From: Cantharellus purpuraceus
Lineage: Eukaryota; Basidiomycota; Agaricomycetes; Cantharellales; Hydnaceae
NCBI GenBank assembly: GCA_025174535.1
Contig: JALBUN010000048.1
Coordinates: 620,001-684,000 of the forward strand
Direction: 5' to 3'
Length of the DNA stretch: 64,000 nt
Position 1 is the stretch's first letter. Each line of letters starts with the position of its first letter. This document shows positions 25,717-38,130 of this stretch, in pieces. The position numbers and the translations under genes are program-made. The notes under the pieces were generated by a model, which was not told the DNA's origin, did not search any database, and saw only the letters and a list, made by a program, of their open reading frames with translations.

Positions 25717-28700
25717 CTAGGGACTCGATGTTGTAGATTTCGGACTCACAGAAACCCACTTCTCCGTGCCCATCCCATCTTGAGTCGTCGAGGTCTTGGA
25801 GTTGTCACCATCAACAGATATGCACTCTGTGTCCGATTCCGCAACCACCGATTCGGATGCAGAAGTCGAAACGACTGCAGTCTCACTACTGTTGTCTGCG
25901 TCAGCCGTTGTCTCTGTGCTAGCTGTAATAATGGCGTCCTTCTCAGACTCGACCTTCTTGTCTGAGGACACTTCCTCGGTTTTCTTCTCCTTCTTCTCTT
26001 TTGCCTATTATAAGAGCGGCAATCAGACTTTATTCCATGATACAAGGTGGAAGACAGTTACCTCTGCCGCTTCTTTTTCTTTAGCTTCCTTCTCTTCCTT
26101 CTGTGTGACATGTGAATAAGGGAGAAAATCCCGAGCCAATGAACCCACCTCCTTCGCCTCCTTCTGAAAACATGATGACTTTAGTAAATGTTAGCCGCCA
26201 GATAGCTAAACCATTCACATACCTCCTTCTTAGCCTTCTCTTCCGCCTTACCGGAATCGTTAGGTACAACGCTATTGACACCTAGTCGTTCGAACTTACT
26301 TCCTGTTTTTCCTTGGCTTCCTTCTACGTGTCATATGTCAGCACGCTGAAAATGTTGCTACGTTATTCCGAACCTCTTCTTTTTCTTTCTTCAATTTCGC
26401 CCTAGTTTCACGCTCCTTGATGATCCACTCATGAACTTCGTTGACGCACTCGCGTGGCCGTGTCTTGTTCTTGAGCAAGTATCCTTGCAGACTTGCAACC
26501 TGAAAAAATTGATCAATTGGTTTAAGCGGAGATGTACGTTGCAGTGGACATACACTAAGCTCATCTTCCGGAATGGCGGCGGAGAAACGCTCCGCAAGTT
26601 CATTCAGCTCATCTTCGCTAAGTAAAGGAATGCTGGGGGCAACAGACTTGCGACGTGGAAGAGGCAAATTCTTCTCAGTTGTAGCTGGGCCAGATTCAAC
26701 TTGCGTTGTCTCAGACGACGGCTTGTATGGGAAGAAACACTTGAAAATGCCCTTGGCTTGCCACTTGGTTGCATTGGCAAAGTTCACCCACACATCCATG
26801 CGGCCGGGTCGACTCAATGCTGGATCAAGACGTTCAATGTGGTTTGTAGTGGCGAATAGGAGGCTACGCGCCAAATGTTAGATCAATTGAGGTTAGGAAG
26901 GTGTAAAAGTATGTGCCATACCGGCCCTCGGCGGCTGCGACACCGTCGAGGCTATTCAGAAGCCCACTGAGACTCAGTGTAGATCCATCGCTAGATGCAT
27001 CTTTGTTTTCACTTGCTGTCGCTTCCTTCGTAGTGGGGGCGCCGGTGGAGGAGGCATCACGCGAAACACCTCGGGTGAATGCCGCATCCAAGTCCTGTTA
27101 ATGCAAGGGCGGCATTTTCGTAAGTGATTTATAATCACAGTAAATCATCGCAAACTCCAAATTGTGATGTTACCTCAAGAAGTACGATACACCGTGATGG
27201 CACATCGCCCATTAGAGAGCTCAACGTATTGTCGCTCATTCCTTTCGAAGAAAGGCTAACAACATAGATGTCCAGGCCAAGTTCCCCTAACAATGAAGTG
27301 AGTCCCGGTCGTCCTCTCTCTGTAAGCATGAACAAACCCCCACTCACCTGCAAGCGAATGAATCAGAGATGTTTTGCCACTAAAAGCGTGAGAAGGTTAG
27401 TGATCCGAACTATCAGCACCCACTCTTAAAATAAGATCCATACCTTCCCGGAACGCCATGCAGGAGATAGCCGCGTCTGAAAGGAATGCCTATTGTGGAA
27501 TCCTGAGTACAGTCCAAATCAAGAGATAGCACCAGATCGCACCTCGTTCGGCATACCACTCCTCCGAGCATAAGAAGTCTTTACAGTCGTTCAAAATCAT
27601 GTCCTTGACGCCCGGCTCTAGCACAATGCTGCTCATAGGACGCTTCTGCCTGGCGCCGTTCCAGCGCCAACTCCCATATCTACCAAGAAAGATCAGTATG
27701 ACTGGAATTGACAGAGGGGTTGCCTAGTTTGATATGACTCACGCGTCAGCAATGAAGATATGGACACGGTGCTCGGCGTCTTTTTCATAAGTTCGTTTAG
27801 CTTCAAGGACAAGCTAGGAAACCAGTGAACGCTTAATGAAAAATCATATTAATGTCTGATAGTTAGGCACCCACCTTTTTCAAGACCGAGTTGTTCCTTG
27901 CCACGACGCTACGGTTTTGAATACAGATAATCAGTTGACATAACTAGCCTCGGAACCAGTTTCCTACCTGACTTTGAGTTCTTGACATTGACCACCGTAA
28001 TTACCGTACCGTTGAGTACGAGTCACCTGCGAACGCGCATTAGGACTGCAGGAAATCGAATTTATTTCACTGACTCGACCTAGACTCACCCTGAGCCAGT
28101 GACCGCGGTAGTAGATTGTGTGCGTCGTGTCTGAGTTGAGTGAGGGTTGATAATGCTACCTTCGCATACAACTGCTGGCTTACTTAGCGATGGCATGAAT
28201 GCAATTTTCCGTTTCCTCCGCCCATGCACGAGCTGCTGGCCGTCATCAGCGTTTTCTTCGTCTTCCTCTAGGTCGCCAGTAGTGGACTGTGTTAAAGAAA
28301 ACCTGCCCGCTGAACGTGTTGTGATCTCAAACTCTCTTGAACGACCCCAAGCTGGTTGCTACAACCAGCGGTGAGCTACAGTACAGTAAACAAGATCGCA
28401 AGAATAAACGGAAAGAATAAGAACCTTGGATAGCCAATGCATCAACCTGAAACAACGGCATTAGAGGACTAGAGAAAATATTTGAGTGATGGAATCACCA
28501 GTCATAAGGGTAGTCCTCTTGGGAGAATGTCGCAGTCAGGAAGAAAGCTTGATGAAAAATATCGGTCGACCTGTACATCTCACAAATAAATGCTACACCC
28601 TTACAGTCTACAAAGCCATTCCAGGCAGTCATGGATGCACGCCGTGCAGTCTCAACAGTGCCGCCAATGACGACCAGTTTCTATAGACATGCATTAGATA

Positions 28701-28832
28701 TTGGTCCTTATATAGTCACGGTGGCGCGCCGCACGCAGGATGTGACGAGGGCTGAGACCGTCTCACCAGAGTATCCGTGATTGCATTAGAATTGACACCG
28801 AAAGGCGACAGCAGACTAGAAACAGCTTGCAT
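25717..28832 (-). CDS. BCS1-type AAA ATPase with long Lys/Glu C-terminal tail
   Basis: AAA ATPase of the Bcs1 clade. Canonical Bcs1 sits in the inner mitochondrial membrane and inserts the Rieske protein into complex III; agaricomycetes have several Bcs1-like paralogues whose roles are unknown. The gene has many exons. The proposed start is [20 protein letters not shown]. The Bcs1-N part includes [20 protein letters not shown] and [14 protein letters not shown]. The AAA part has [18 protein letters not shown] (Walker A), CIVLLEDLDAAF (Walker B, across an intron), [14 protein letters not shown] and [20 protein letters not shown] (sensor 1, Arg finger). After the lid, a tail is built from four phase-0 micro-exons and a Ser/Thr/Glu-rich end (to SPKSTTSSP). 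The tail is absent from canonical Bcs1, and the N-terminus does not match the usual mitochondrial presequence, so a paralogue is likelier. Confidence 0.85.
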
Positions 28833-30174
28833 GGTCAATGGAACGGGAAAAGGGCAAGGAACGGAACAAAGGCAAAGCCAGGGAGTAAGAGTTCTTATAT
28901 TGCCATTAGCATGCCTCGTGTACAAAACATGTAGATTGCCGCTTGAACGCCACCCTTCTCGCTGACATCCAATTTTGGACGAGCGGAAAGGGGGGAATTT
29001 CAGAACGTACATACGGGGGTGGGCACGTTAGTCGGTAGCGCTCGGTTAAGAGTCATGTTGAAAGGAATACGCATCAGTGATTGTCGGTACCTACGTCTCC
29101 CAGTGACTGGTACCATTCCTTTAGTAGGATTAACGGTGCCCGTGCAGCAGGGTAGACAAGCTAGAATATGACTAGAATATGATTCACGTAAGAGATTGGG
29201 TAATTTGAACGTGCGTATTCTGCCGAGCGAAGGGGCACAGCCTCGTGTCAAATTCAGAGGTTGTCAAAAACACAGGGGGGAATCGAAAGGAAATTCAATG
29301 CGAATGCGCAGTGCCAGGCTTGACATACATTTTTGACAAGAGTATCCGTTCCAGTTCTTCCTTCAGGACATGTTCCATTGGCTTCCCATCTCGAGAGCAG
29401 TCCGCCACCAAGATCCAACCAAATATATACATGGCACACCCTGCCGTCGGAATGGAGCCGTGTTACCACCACTCACGCTCACGGTGTCGGAGATCCTTTA
29501 CCCAACGATCTCACTTTCACCGGTCCGTATTATCCCGCTCACTCCACACACCGCTGGGTGCACATCCAACGAGGAAGCTCAGATATAGGAATGTTCGTCG
29601 ACGGCTTCTGATCTCACCTGTTGTCATTTTGAGCGTTCCGCGATAAGTCGTCCTCGGAGCCTTAGGTTTGCTAGCCCTACGCATCTTATGAGGTGTAAGA
29701 TACGTAACTTACACCATATAACTCCTTCGCCACACACAGAGACGAAGGTCATCATAATGGTCCACGGGATCAGATCTTAAACATTCAAGCCACCTGGCTT
29801 CAGAACGCTACAACTTGTCGCCTCAAGGCTCCAATCATTTGGCGGATGCATGCCAACGTCCTGGGACCTGTGGGCGCTTGGATAACTTGAGAAAAGTCGC
29901 ACGAAATAGCTAAGAGCCAAGATTGATGAGACAGGGGTGGACGCAAATGGAAGACGATGCTTCAGGATAGTGATTGGTGTGGCCTTGAGCGCTTGGACTG
30001 CCACATTCCAGAGAAGATTAATTGCGGTTGAGACTTCGCCGGATCTGCCACAGAAGCCTAAGTGAGCCATCTTGTTAATGCACAGCTCTCACTTCCTGGC
30101 TGCTGAGGAGGATAGATATAATACGACTGAGAGAATCACAGCACCAGATAATTTTCGTCATTGTGCTTTTGTTA
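28833..30174. other. Gene-poor interval with two unassigned open frames
   Basis: Holds the promoter of the BCS1-like gene and the 3' flank of SYS1. A + strand frame of 133 codons (29245-29646) and a - strand frame of 97 codons (29777-30070) are open. I recognise no family in either, and found no supporting splice pattern, so they are not called as genes. Confidence 0.45.
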
Positions 30175-31056
30175 TTAGTCTCTGCGAAGCTGTGCCAGCT
30201 CCATCGCGTCTGCTTCCATTCCACCCGTACGCGAATTTCCGTCGTCCATTTCTGTAGACCACGGACCGGTCCCAAGGCCTTCCCGCATCTCTCTTCTGAC
30301 GCACAATTGCTCTGCGCAAACGGCTGTCAAGCAAGCTCCCGAAATAACGACACACCAGAAAAATGGCGAAGACGGTAATGCCGCTGAATAGTATGTCGTG
30401 AGTATCAAATGATTAAGCACAAGGGTCAGGGCAAAGTCGAGGATCAGTCGTGGTCTCCGGACAAATACGTATAAGTAATATACACTGGAATGGGAAATAA
30501 TTTAACCAATTATTCCACCAAGTCAGAAGACAGTGTCAAGATATGAGAGCAGTTGTGAACTTACTCGACAAGGGAGGCTATTAGCCAAGAAATGGCGATA
30601 CACCAACCGCGTCTGGGATCTACACGGCCGTCCCACATGTCCGTCGCAGCCTTTCCGAGGAGAGATCCAACACCAATCTCTTTCCCTCCACTGTACGCGC
30701 TTGTAAATGCATCCCAACCTCTGTGGTTCTGGCCGTGTAAGCCATGGACCGTTGGGCGGGAACACATCTCTCGCCAATCCATTATGACAGCAACAGAGGC
30801 CGCTCCACCTGGGTACCGTCAGTCCTTGGCAATCACTTCAGTCCCCCACTTACCTTCGTAGGCTAAGGCATAAGGCTCAGCAAATATCGTCAACAGGGGT
30901 GGTACGAGCAAGCAGAGGGTCAAATAATGGACAGATTGCATGGAAACTATCTGCGTCAACATATCAGGACTCGCTCCTCATTGTGTATACAATGCTTGCC
31001 TGTGATATGATTAGCCATGGATCCCAACCAAACTGTCGAGACGTCTGTGGCGACAT
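30175..31056 (-). CDS. SYS1: Golgi membrane protein SYS1
   Basis: Sys1 is a multi-span Golgi protein that recruits the Arl3/ARFRP1 GTPase and, through it, Arl1 and golgins. Translation starts MSPQTSRQFGWDPWLIISQ; the WDP motif near the N-terminus is a Sys1 hallmark. The chain then runs IVSMQSVHYLTLCLLVPPLL (TM1). A middle segment has DWREM and a DxRRGWCIAISWLIASLVE helix. Next is VRRPRLILDFALTLVLNHLI with further membrane helices (PFFWCVVISGACLTAVCAEQ) and the conserved LCVRREMRE near the end. The C-terminus is acidic and Met-rich. The first intron (30999-30951) starts GCAAGC and ends GCAG, a GC-AG intron. Divergent from the dipeptidyl aminopeptidase gene, with 102 bp between starts. Confidence 0.85.
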
Positions 31057-31158
31057 TGGCAAGCCGTCTTGAGCGGTATTTAAATCAAATGCATTACATA
31101 ATGTTGAGGCTAGTACGTACATCGACTCGACTCTGTGGTCCACCTTTATTTGACCATC
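31057..31158. promoter_or_regulatory. Very short divergent promoter, SYS1 / dipeptidyl aminopeptidase
   Basis: 102 bp between start codons. Both genes encode late-secretory-pathway proteins, so shared control is plausible but inferred. No TATA seen. Confidence 0.45.
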
Positions 31159-34100
31159 ATGGCGAGCAACTTTTACGAGCCAGTGTCGCAGGGCGCAGAT
31201 GCCGAAGATGATCATCGAGAGGCATCCAGAACAGCACTCCCTGACGAGATTCTCAAGGTGCGACCACCTGTGTACTACAACGATGGCCCATTCTCGCCTC
31301 CAAGTTCCGTGGATGAAAGCCAAGAACAATTGTTGGGAAAGGACCAGGATCAATTCTCGTCAGCTGAGAGGGGTTACCCAGAAAGCAATGGCTCAAATAT
31401 TCAATTGGGACGTGCATCTGGCTCCGCCTCCAAGGTAGTGAGAAAGATCTTGTCCTAATTCGCGTTAACCTTACGCTATCATCATGATTTCAAGCGCGGA
31501 ATTTCATTGCGTCTTTTTGCTTTGATTTTTATGTCTCTGCTTGGTGTCGCTGTTGTTATAGCCATATTCGCATCTGTGTCTTCTGCCAACACTTATAGAA
31601 TAGGATCAAAACACATCACGATGGACCACGTTTTTAACGGAACCTTTGGCGTGAAACGAAAATCTCTAAACTGGGTACCCGAAGGTGCGTCGGTCCGTAT
31701 TGACCGGATATCTTCGCACATGACTTTCTAAACCAGCTGGAGACGGCGTGTTTTCGATAAACGACAATGGGGTCTTCAAATTGATTGACTTGAAGACGAA
31801 TACGACTACTGACCTTCTCAAGTATAGCGATGTTCGAGACGTGAGTTCCGATCACAACGTTTTTGGCGGTTATCTTTGAACCTTGTGCCAGGCGGGCGGA
31901 CGCATCCTTGCCTGGAATGATTGGAAACTCTCACCAGATATGAATCATGTCCTCGTAAAAGCCGATCATAGAAAAGTAGGCCCAGCCCAGTTCGGGCCGT
32001 TATGTATAATCACAGCTCCACACAGCAATGGCGTTGGTCCAGTTTCGGAAATTACTATATTCATAAGCTTTCAGATCACAAGACCCATCCTATCGCTCCG
32101 CCTACAAACCCACCAAGCATTTCATATGCCACATGGTCTCCTATAGGAGACTCAATAGCCTTTGTCTCTGAGAACGATCTTTACGTGTTACCCTCTGCCG
32201 AGTCAGTTCGTCTATAAATTTAGTTTTCCTTGCACACTTTGACATCAACCCTGACTGTCTTAGTGCCTCCGCTGTCCCCATTCGTGTTACTAATGAAGGC
32301 AATTCATCACTCTTCTTCGGTGTTCCAGACTGGGTGTATGAGGAAGAAGTCTTTGCCGGACCCTCGGCGCTCTGGTGGAGCCCTGATGCTCGTCGAATTG
32401 CCTTCCTTCGTTCCGACGAGACCAAAGTCAATGATTATACCTTCCCAATATACAACCCTACAGAAAACTCTTTCACAGTCACGCCTTACACAGATTTTGT
32501 CACAATGAAGTACCCCAAACCGGGATTCCCAAATCCTCTGGTCTCGGTCCACGTTTTTGATTTGCATGCTTACCAAACACAGAGCACAGTCCCGGTGAAG
32601 GGAGCGGACGCATTCACCCAAGAGGTGACATGGAATGGTCGCAGATACCTCAATGACAGTATAATACAGGAAGTCACCTGGGTAGCAAATACCACTCTCC
32701 TTGTTAAAGAGGTCAACCGAGCCAGTGATGACGGCAGCGTGGTCATATGCACCCTAGAGGGACAGGAAGCTGGCCAAGTTGCCTCCGGACTTGTTGTGAG
32801 AAAACTTGGGGCAGATGGTGAGGAGGGGGATGAAGGTTGGATTGATCCGGTTGAGTCTTCCAGTGCCATCCTTTCTTGCTCTCCTCTAAATGATCAATCA
32901 CCATCAGTCACAAAACGTCTACCGCTTGCCTGAATCGTTAGGCCTCGATGAGGGTGCGTATCTGGATATTTTGCCTACAAAAGAAGGCTTCAATCAAATT
33001 GCATTGTTCAATTCTGCTGGCTCTACGACACCACGTTGGCTGACTCGAGGCGAGTTGGAAGTTACTCTGCTCCTCAGCGTCGACGTACAACGGCGTATTG
33101 TGTCAGTCATTGTTTCCTAGGTCTCACTGTTTTCACACCATTTGTATCTCATCATTCTGTCATATTCCAGGTATTATATGACTACTGGTGAAGACGGAAT
33201 TGGCCGTCAGCTTTTGTCTGTCCCTATTCCCACCAATGCTGCCGACCAAGAGCTTGTTGGGCCAACCGCTTTGACTTTGAACGACGCGGCACTTCCGCCG
33301 CACTACTCTGCTGCTTTCTCACCCCAAGCAGGATTTTATTTGCTGAGTTATGAAGGCCCTGGGATTCCTTGGCAGAAATTGATCAACATCAATGATCAAA
33401 GTGCGCCATACAACCCCAAACTTCCCCAGTATGCCTAACGAGTTCTTTTCTTAGATAAAAGCTATGTCTTTACGGATAACTCGCACTTGAATCAGACAAT
33501 GAGCCAATACCAATCCCCCTCATTGGTATATTCAACAATGGACAGTGATGGATATGGTAGGCGCCATTTTCAAGCCCTATCTTTCTTCACAAGTCAGTCA
33601 TCTCTGCTTTCAAGAATTGAACACGTTAGAGATACGACCTCCCAATATGGATGACTCGGGGCGCACAAAATATCCTGTTTTATTCCGTGTGTAAGCGTTT
33701 GATTGCGTCTTATTCATGACATGGATGATATATAACCATTGTAATAGTTACGGCGGACCTAGTTCACAAACCGTGGACACAAGATTCACGCGAGACTGGC
33801 ACCACTATCTCGCATGTTCGCTGAAATACATTGTGGTAGTAGTCGATGGCCGAGGAACTGGTTTCAAGGGCCGACAACTCCGAAATCCTGTGAAAGGAGA
33901 CCTGGGGTTCTGGGAGGCCAAAGATCAGATCAGCGCTGCAAAGTAAGAAAATAACACTTCAAAATCATCCCTTCTCACACTTTTTCAGGCTTTGGGCATC
34001 CAAAAGCTATGTCGATAGCGGGCGAATAGGTGTCTGGGGATGGGTGAGTACTGCCATTAGCTGATTTTCCATTGTTGATCAAGCATTGGCAGTCGTATGG

Positions 34101-34725
34101 CGGGTTTATGGCCGCAAAAGTGGTCGAAGCAGACGCTGGGGTCCACACCCTGGCTATGTCGGTTGCGGTACGCATATCTTCCTTCGCACTGTTCTTCAGC
34201 TCATTACTCGACATAGCCCGTAACTAGTTGGTTATTGTATGGTGAGTAGGTCGAGGTGAACTATGGAAGACTTATTGACGTCAAATAGATACTATATATA
34301 CCGAGCGATATATGGGACTCCCAGAGTCTAATCCACTCGGGTATGTAAACGCTTCCATCAGTAATGTGACAGCTTTTCATCACATCGACTACTTACTCGC
34401 TCATGGGAGCGGTGATGATAATGGTGAGTCCCTCTTCATACATTTTGGTATTGATCATTCTGACTTGCTTCCTTATAGTCCATTTTGCCAATACTGCGCA
34501 TCTACTCGATATGTTCACACGAGAGCAGATACGAAATTTCAGGTTCCGCATGTTCACAGACAGGCGAGTTTATCCTCCTACCGATCATATAGACTAACCA
34601 AAGACGCTGCCTCCAACAGCGATCATGCCATACAAAAACGAGGGGCATTTCGTGAAGTCTATGAATTTATGACTTCTTTTTTAATAGAGAAGTGGGGGAC
34701 CGGCACACGGAAACGGAGGGACTGA
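31159..34725 (+). CDS. STE13: Dipeptidyl aminopeptidase, S9B family (type II membrane, Ste13/Dap2-like)
   Basis: Membrane serine peptidase that removes N-terminal X-Ala/X-Pro dipeptides in the late Golgi or vacuole. Fungal homologues are yeast Ste13 and Dap2, and sequence alone does not choose between them. The start is [19 protein letters not shown] cytosolic tail precedes one signal-anchor helix ([20 protein letters not shown]), giving type II topology. A beta-propeller with [35 protein letters not shown] and [16 protein letters not shown] follows; [10 protein letters not shown] carries the substrate-binding Glu pair. The catalytic domain shows [17 protein letters not shown], the nucleophile in GVWGWSYGGF, Asp in GSGDDNVHF and His in TDSDHAI. 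About a dozen short introns occur; one falls just before the catalytic Ser codon. No frame damage. Several N-glycosylation sites are visible. Confidence 0.92.
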
Positions 34726-37112
34726 TGTATATTATTGAGATGTATTATTACTCCCATGGTCAGTTGAATTTCCAATACAACCGCTTCGATGGCACACATC
34801 AAAAATCAGTGTGTGCTGGGATATATGTGCTTCACAGGTGATCATCGCAAGCGTCCCGGGCAGTAACTGCTTGACATGACATTTTCCTTCCAGGCCTAAC
34901 TCCCTACTTCCTCTTGCTCGTTATCAAGGGTACTGGACTTTGTGAATATCACACCTGTTTCCGAGGTTTGCCGTTAGTCTCGTGTTTTTTCTTCTAGGCT
35001 GATCTCCTACTAATGCGAGCAAGTGGACTGTCGCACAGCGGCCCTTCTCTAGTCACCAATGTGCACACCTATACTACACAATCCCCAAACCCACAGCAAA
35101 CAACTTTTGAATACGTTCTTGAACGTCATCAAGCACCCGCGGGGGCCCGAGACGTTCCACATATATGACACCAGACCATATCACTATCAGACTCTTTATC
35201 ACCCACACTCCTCCAACGCTGTCTGAACCAAAGCTATCTTTCCTCACGCCCCCAGCCATCAGCAGTGCAAGTCTCGGCGATCAAGTGAACGGCAGCGTGG
35301 CATGTGAGCGTTGCTGATCCCGAGAGCTCTACGCTAGTGAGGTGCATCATGGGAAGGGCAATGAAGAGGAATGTGAAAAGAAAGAATGTTGCGGGGATGA
35401 GCTGGGTGAAAAAAAATGAAACTGGGCTTGATCCTGGTGGTAGCGTAGTGGGTGTGGCTGTATCAGACAACAGGGAAAGGAAATAACCGTCAAAAGAGTT
35501 CAGACGCAAGTGCATGCCGGGAGGATATCAATGTGTCCTAGGCATTATACGACTCAGCGATGCGTCCGTCCATAACGGACCCCATATGACACTCGATTCT
35601 GGAGAATGTCTCATAGAGCGCAGCTGAGCTCTATTCCCAAACTTGGAAATTGCCTACATAACCTAGTTCCTGGCAAGTGACGCACCAACTGGAGCGCTAA
35701 GGAGTCTATTGTGGAGTAGGAATCCAGGGCAAAAGAGAATGAAGATGAAGATGAATTGTGTCAAGATCATCGCCACAGCATCCTCGGAAGAAGGCGCGTG
35801 CAAAGTATGATGTAAGTGTGAGATACAGGGCACTCGATAGGAATTGGACGGCTTGGTGGGATGACGCAGAGAAGATCAGTGAAACGAATACAAGGGCCGC
35901 GAATCTGATCAACCATAGGCGCGATATTGATAGAGGGGCGAGAGGCTATTCGAATGTGCACGAGGCGTCGACTCTTCTTCTCACTTGTGGCAGCAGGTGC
36001 GGGTGGAGTGTGGAGGTGGTGGACACTTGATATTTCCCGATATTGGTGGCAGCTGATGCGTTCGGCTTAGAATATGTAAGGTCTATGTGTATACTTTGAC
36101 TTTAGTATTTGCGTACTTGATGAGTAATCGGTTAGGCGGAAGTAAGAGGGCCTCATGCAAGGGACGTACGGCGAGCTTCTACCCGGGTGGCCTCAGATCT
36201 TCTCCAGCGACTCACCAGGGACTAAGGAAAGAGGTGGCCATTAATGACAGCAGAAGGAAGGGACCCATATAGGAGAGTATACTTATAGCAAAAGAGGAAA
36301 TATTGACGCTAAATCTCTACTCGTTTTGACATCGAGGACCGCATTCTTTGAAGCAAAGACTTCAAAACGATGCCCAGCGCTAGAGCCATCATGATTCCCG
36401 TGTGATTTGCTCGACTGAAGACGTTCTGGGTTTCCCAGATTGTCTTTAAACCTTGTTAGTACACGTTTCCTTCTCTCTATGGCTTAATGACGTCTTCTAT
36501 ACGATATTGATTATTTCATTGATACGGAGGTGTTGTCAAATGGGGATGCTTGTAAAGGGGTTTTTGAGCGGAGCTCCAAAGCTTCTACCATCAATGATCG
36601 CTGGACGAAGACTTGAACCAACCCTGGCTTAGATATAGAAGTAGAAATTTCATTTGAAAACCTTTATGGCATGACTGATTTCTGTGCACTGTGTTCTTTA
36701 CATGTTTCCAAGGAATTATCATCCAGTGTTTTCTACATAACCCCCGCAAAACGATCGTTTGAGCAATATGACTGTGCTTGTCTTGTATAATATTATCATG
36801 GAACATATGTTACTCATCCCGATTAGCAAACTCGATGGCAAATTATTAGGCATAGAATTCAGTTTGCTAATCTGGATTAGCCCATATATTCTCCATTCTC
36901 TATCGAAACGACGGAGTCTAAGATCGACCCTGGTTCTCTATACCTCAGTTGTCTCGCGATTTTCTTGATTTCGATGAAGGACGTCACGGTTGATGAAATA
37001 CGAGGATGGGATTAAAACTGACCCACACATACGAAGTATTACAGTATAGTCCCGAGTAGTCAGTGTTAGGTCGAAAGGAAACACTGGAAAACTACGTAAT
37101 AAAAGTAGATGG
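34726..37112. other. Long interval with no supported gene
   Basis: 2.4 kb between two solid genes. Minus-strand frames at about 35074-35515 and 35706-35961 include hydrophobic stretches (for example ATFFLFTFLFIALPMMH) that could be remnants of a membrane protein. I cannot join them through plausible splice sites or match them to a family. The remainder (36.0-37.1 kb) is AT-rich and shows nothing. Confidence 0.45.
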
Positions 37113-38017
37113 TTACTTAAATAACCCTACAAGATTAGGCACATATGATCAATGATGAACGGTAAGACACAACCTTAGCGCATGACTCACAGTAGTTGGC
37201 AGCATAAGGGACAGTGATTGGTGCAGAACCAGGGACGCACTAAACACCATAGTCAGATGAAAAACGGACGGAAAGATTGTGAGCGCATCGGCTCACCGAT
37301 GTTGGGGGTTGTCCACCGACGGTAAAGATCCTGAAGGCAAAGTTGGCAAGTTCTCCCTGTCCCGGAATAGCTTTCAACTCAAGCCAATCGACATTCACCG
37401 TTGGGTTATTCGGAGCGGGTATGTCTCCAATCTTAGAGAGGATTACGAACCCATTCGGGTTTCCCGCCATCGAGCCAGACCTGAAGTCAAACACGGGGGA
37501 CACCCCCGCAGCGCCGGTGGGGTTTTTGACAAAGTAATGATCGCCGAGGATGAGAGGGCTGGAACCTAATGCAGACTTTGCGGACGTGATGGCGACTTTG
37601 GCATCCTTCTCAGTAATTGATTGGAGTGCACCGAAGAAGCAAGACGCGTCGAACAAGGTCGCTACGGCTCCAATAGACCTAAATAATTTGTCATGTAGTG
37701 AGTACGTTATCGGGGTCTAGAAAAAGTCGACTAGTACATACGTATAAGTGCCTGCAGCACTGCAGCTGTAGTTTTGAGTTCCAATTCCGAGCTGCAAGAG
37801 CATGTCAGCTGAAAGCAATGATAGATGCAGTGCTGATGTTCCGTACCGCGACAGCTATGGGTTTCCCAGGTGGAACGGTCAGAGCGGTCTGCCCCGGAGG
37901 AAGGGGGATCACGTCATTAGTGACATTACACCCAGTGAGGGCACGAGCAGTGGGGGCGGCTCTGGTTAATCCCAGGGCGCACGAGAAAAGAATGGCGGCG
38001 ACAGCAGAGACGTGCAT
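37113..38017 (-). CDS. Secreted DUF3455-domain protein
   Basis: Small secreted protein of the DUF3455 family, common in fungi and of unknown function. The signal peptide is MHVSAVAAILFSCALGLTRA. The mature part begins APTARALTGCNVTND with the conserved PLPPGQTALTVPPGKP. After introns come LGIGTQNYSCSAAGTYT and SIGAVATLFDASCFFG. The core follows: DHYFVKNPTGAAGVSPVFDF, AGNPNGFVILSKIGDIPAP and VDWLELKAI, then FRIFTVGGQPPTS. A further exon (37239-37191) adds CVPGSAPITVPYAANY. A last micro-exon (37126-37113) completes YWLFK and stop, matching the usual aromatic ending. The protein would otherwise read into an intron with donor GTGAGT and acceptor TTGTAG. Intact; enzymatic role unknown. Confidence 0.85.
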
Positions 38018-38123
38018 TGTAGTTAGCCTGGGCAGGACAACAATACGTTAGGTAAAGTAGGGGGGGAGGCGGCAGCACCTTTTGCGGCAGCACCTTGGCA
38101 AAACAAAGCTATTGAGTCCGCCC

Positions 38124-38130
38124 TATATAG
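38124..38130 (-). promoter_or_regulatory. TATA-like box of the DUF3455 gene
   Basis: CTATATA on the minus strand, about 107 bp upstream of the start codon, within a GC-richer flank. Position fits a core promoter; not tested. Confidence 0.35.
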
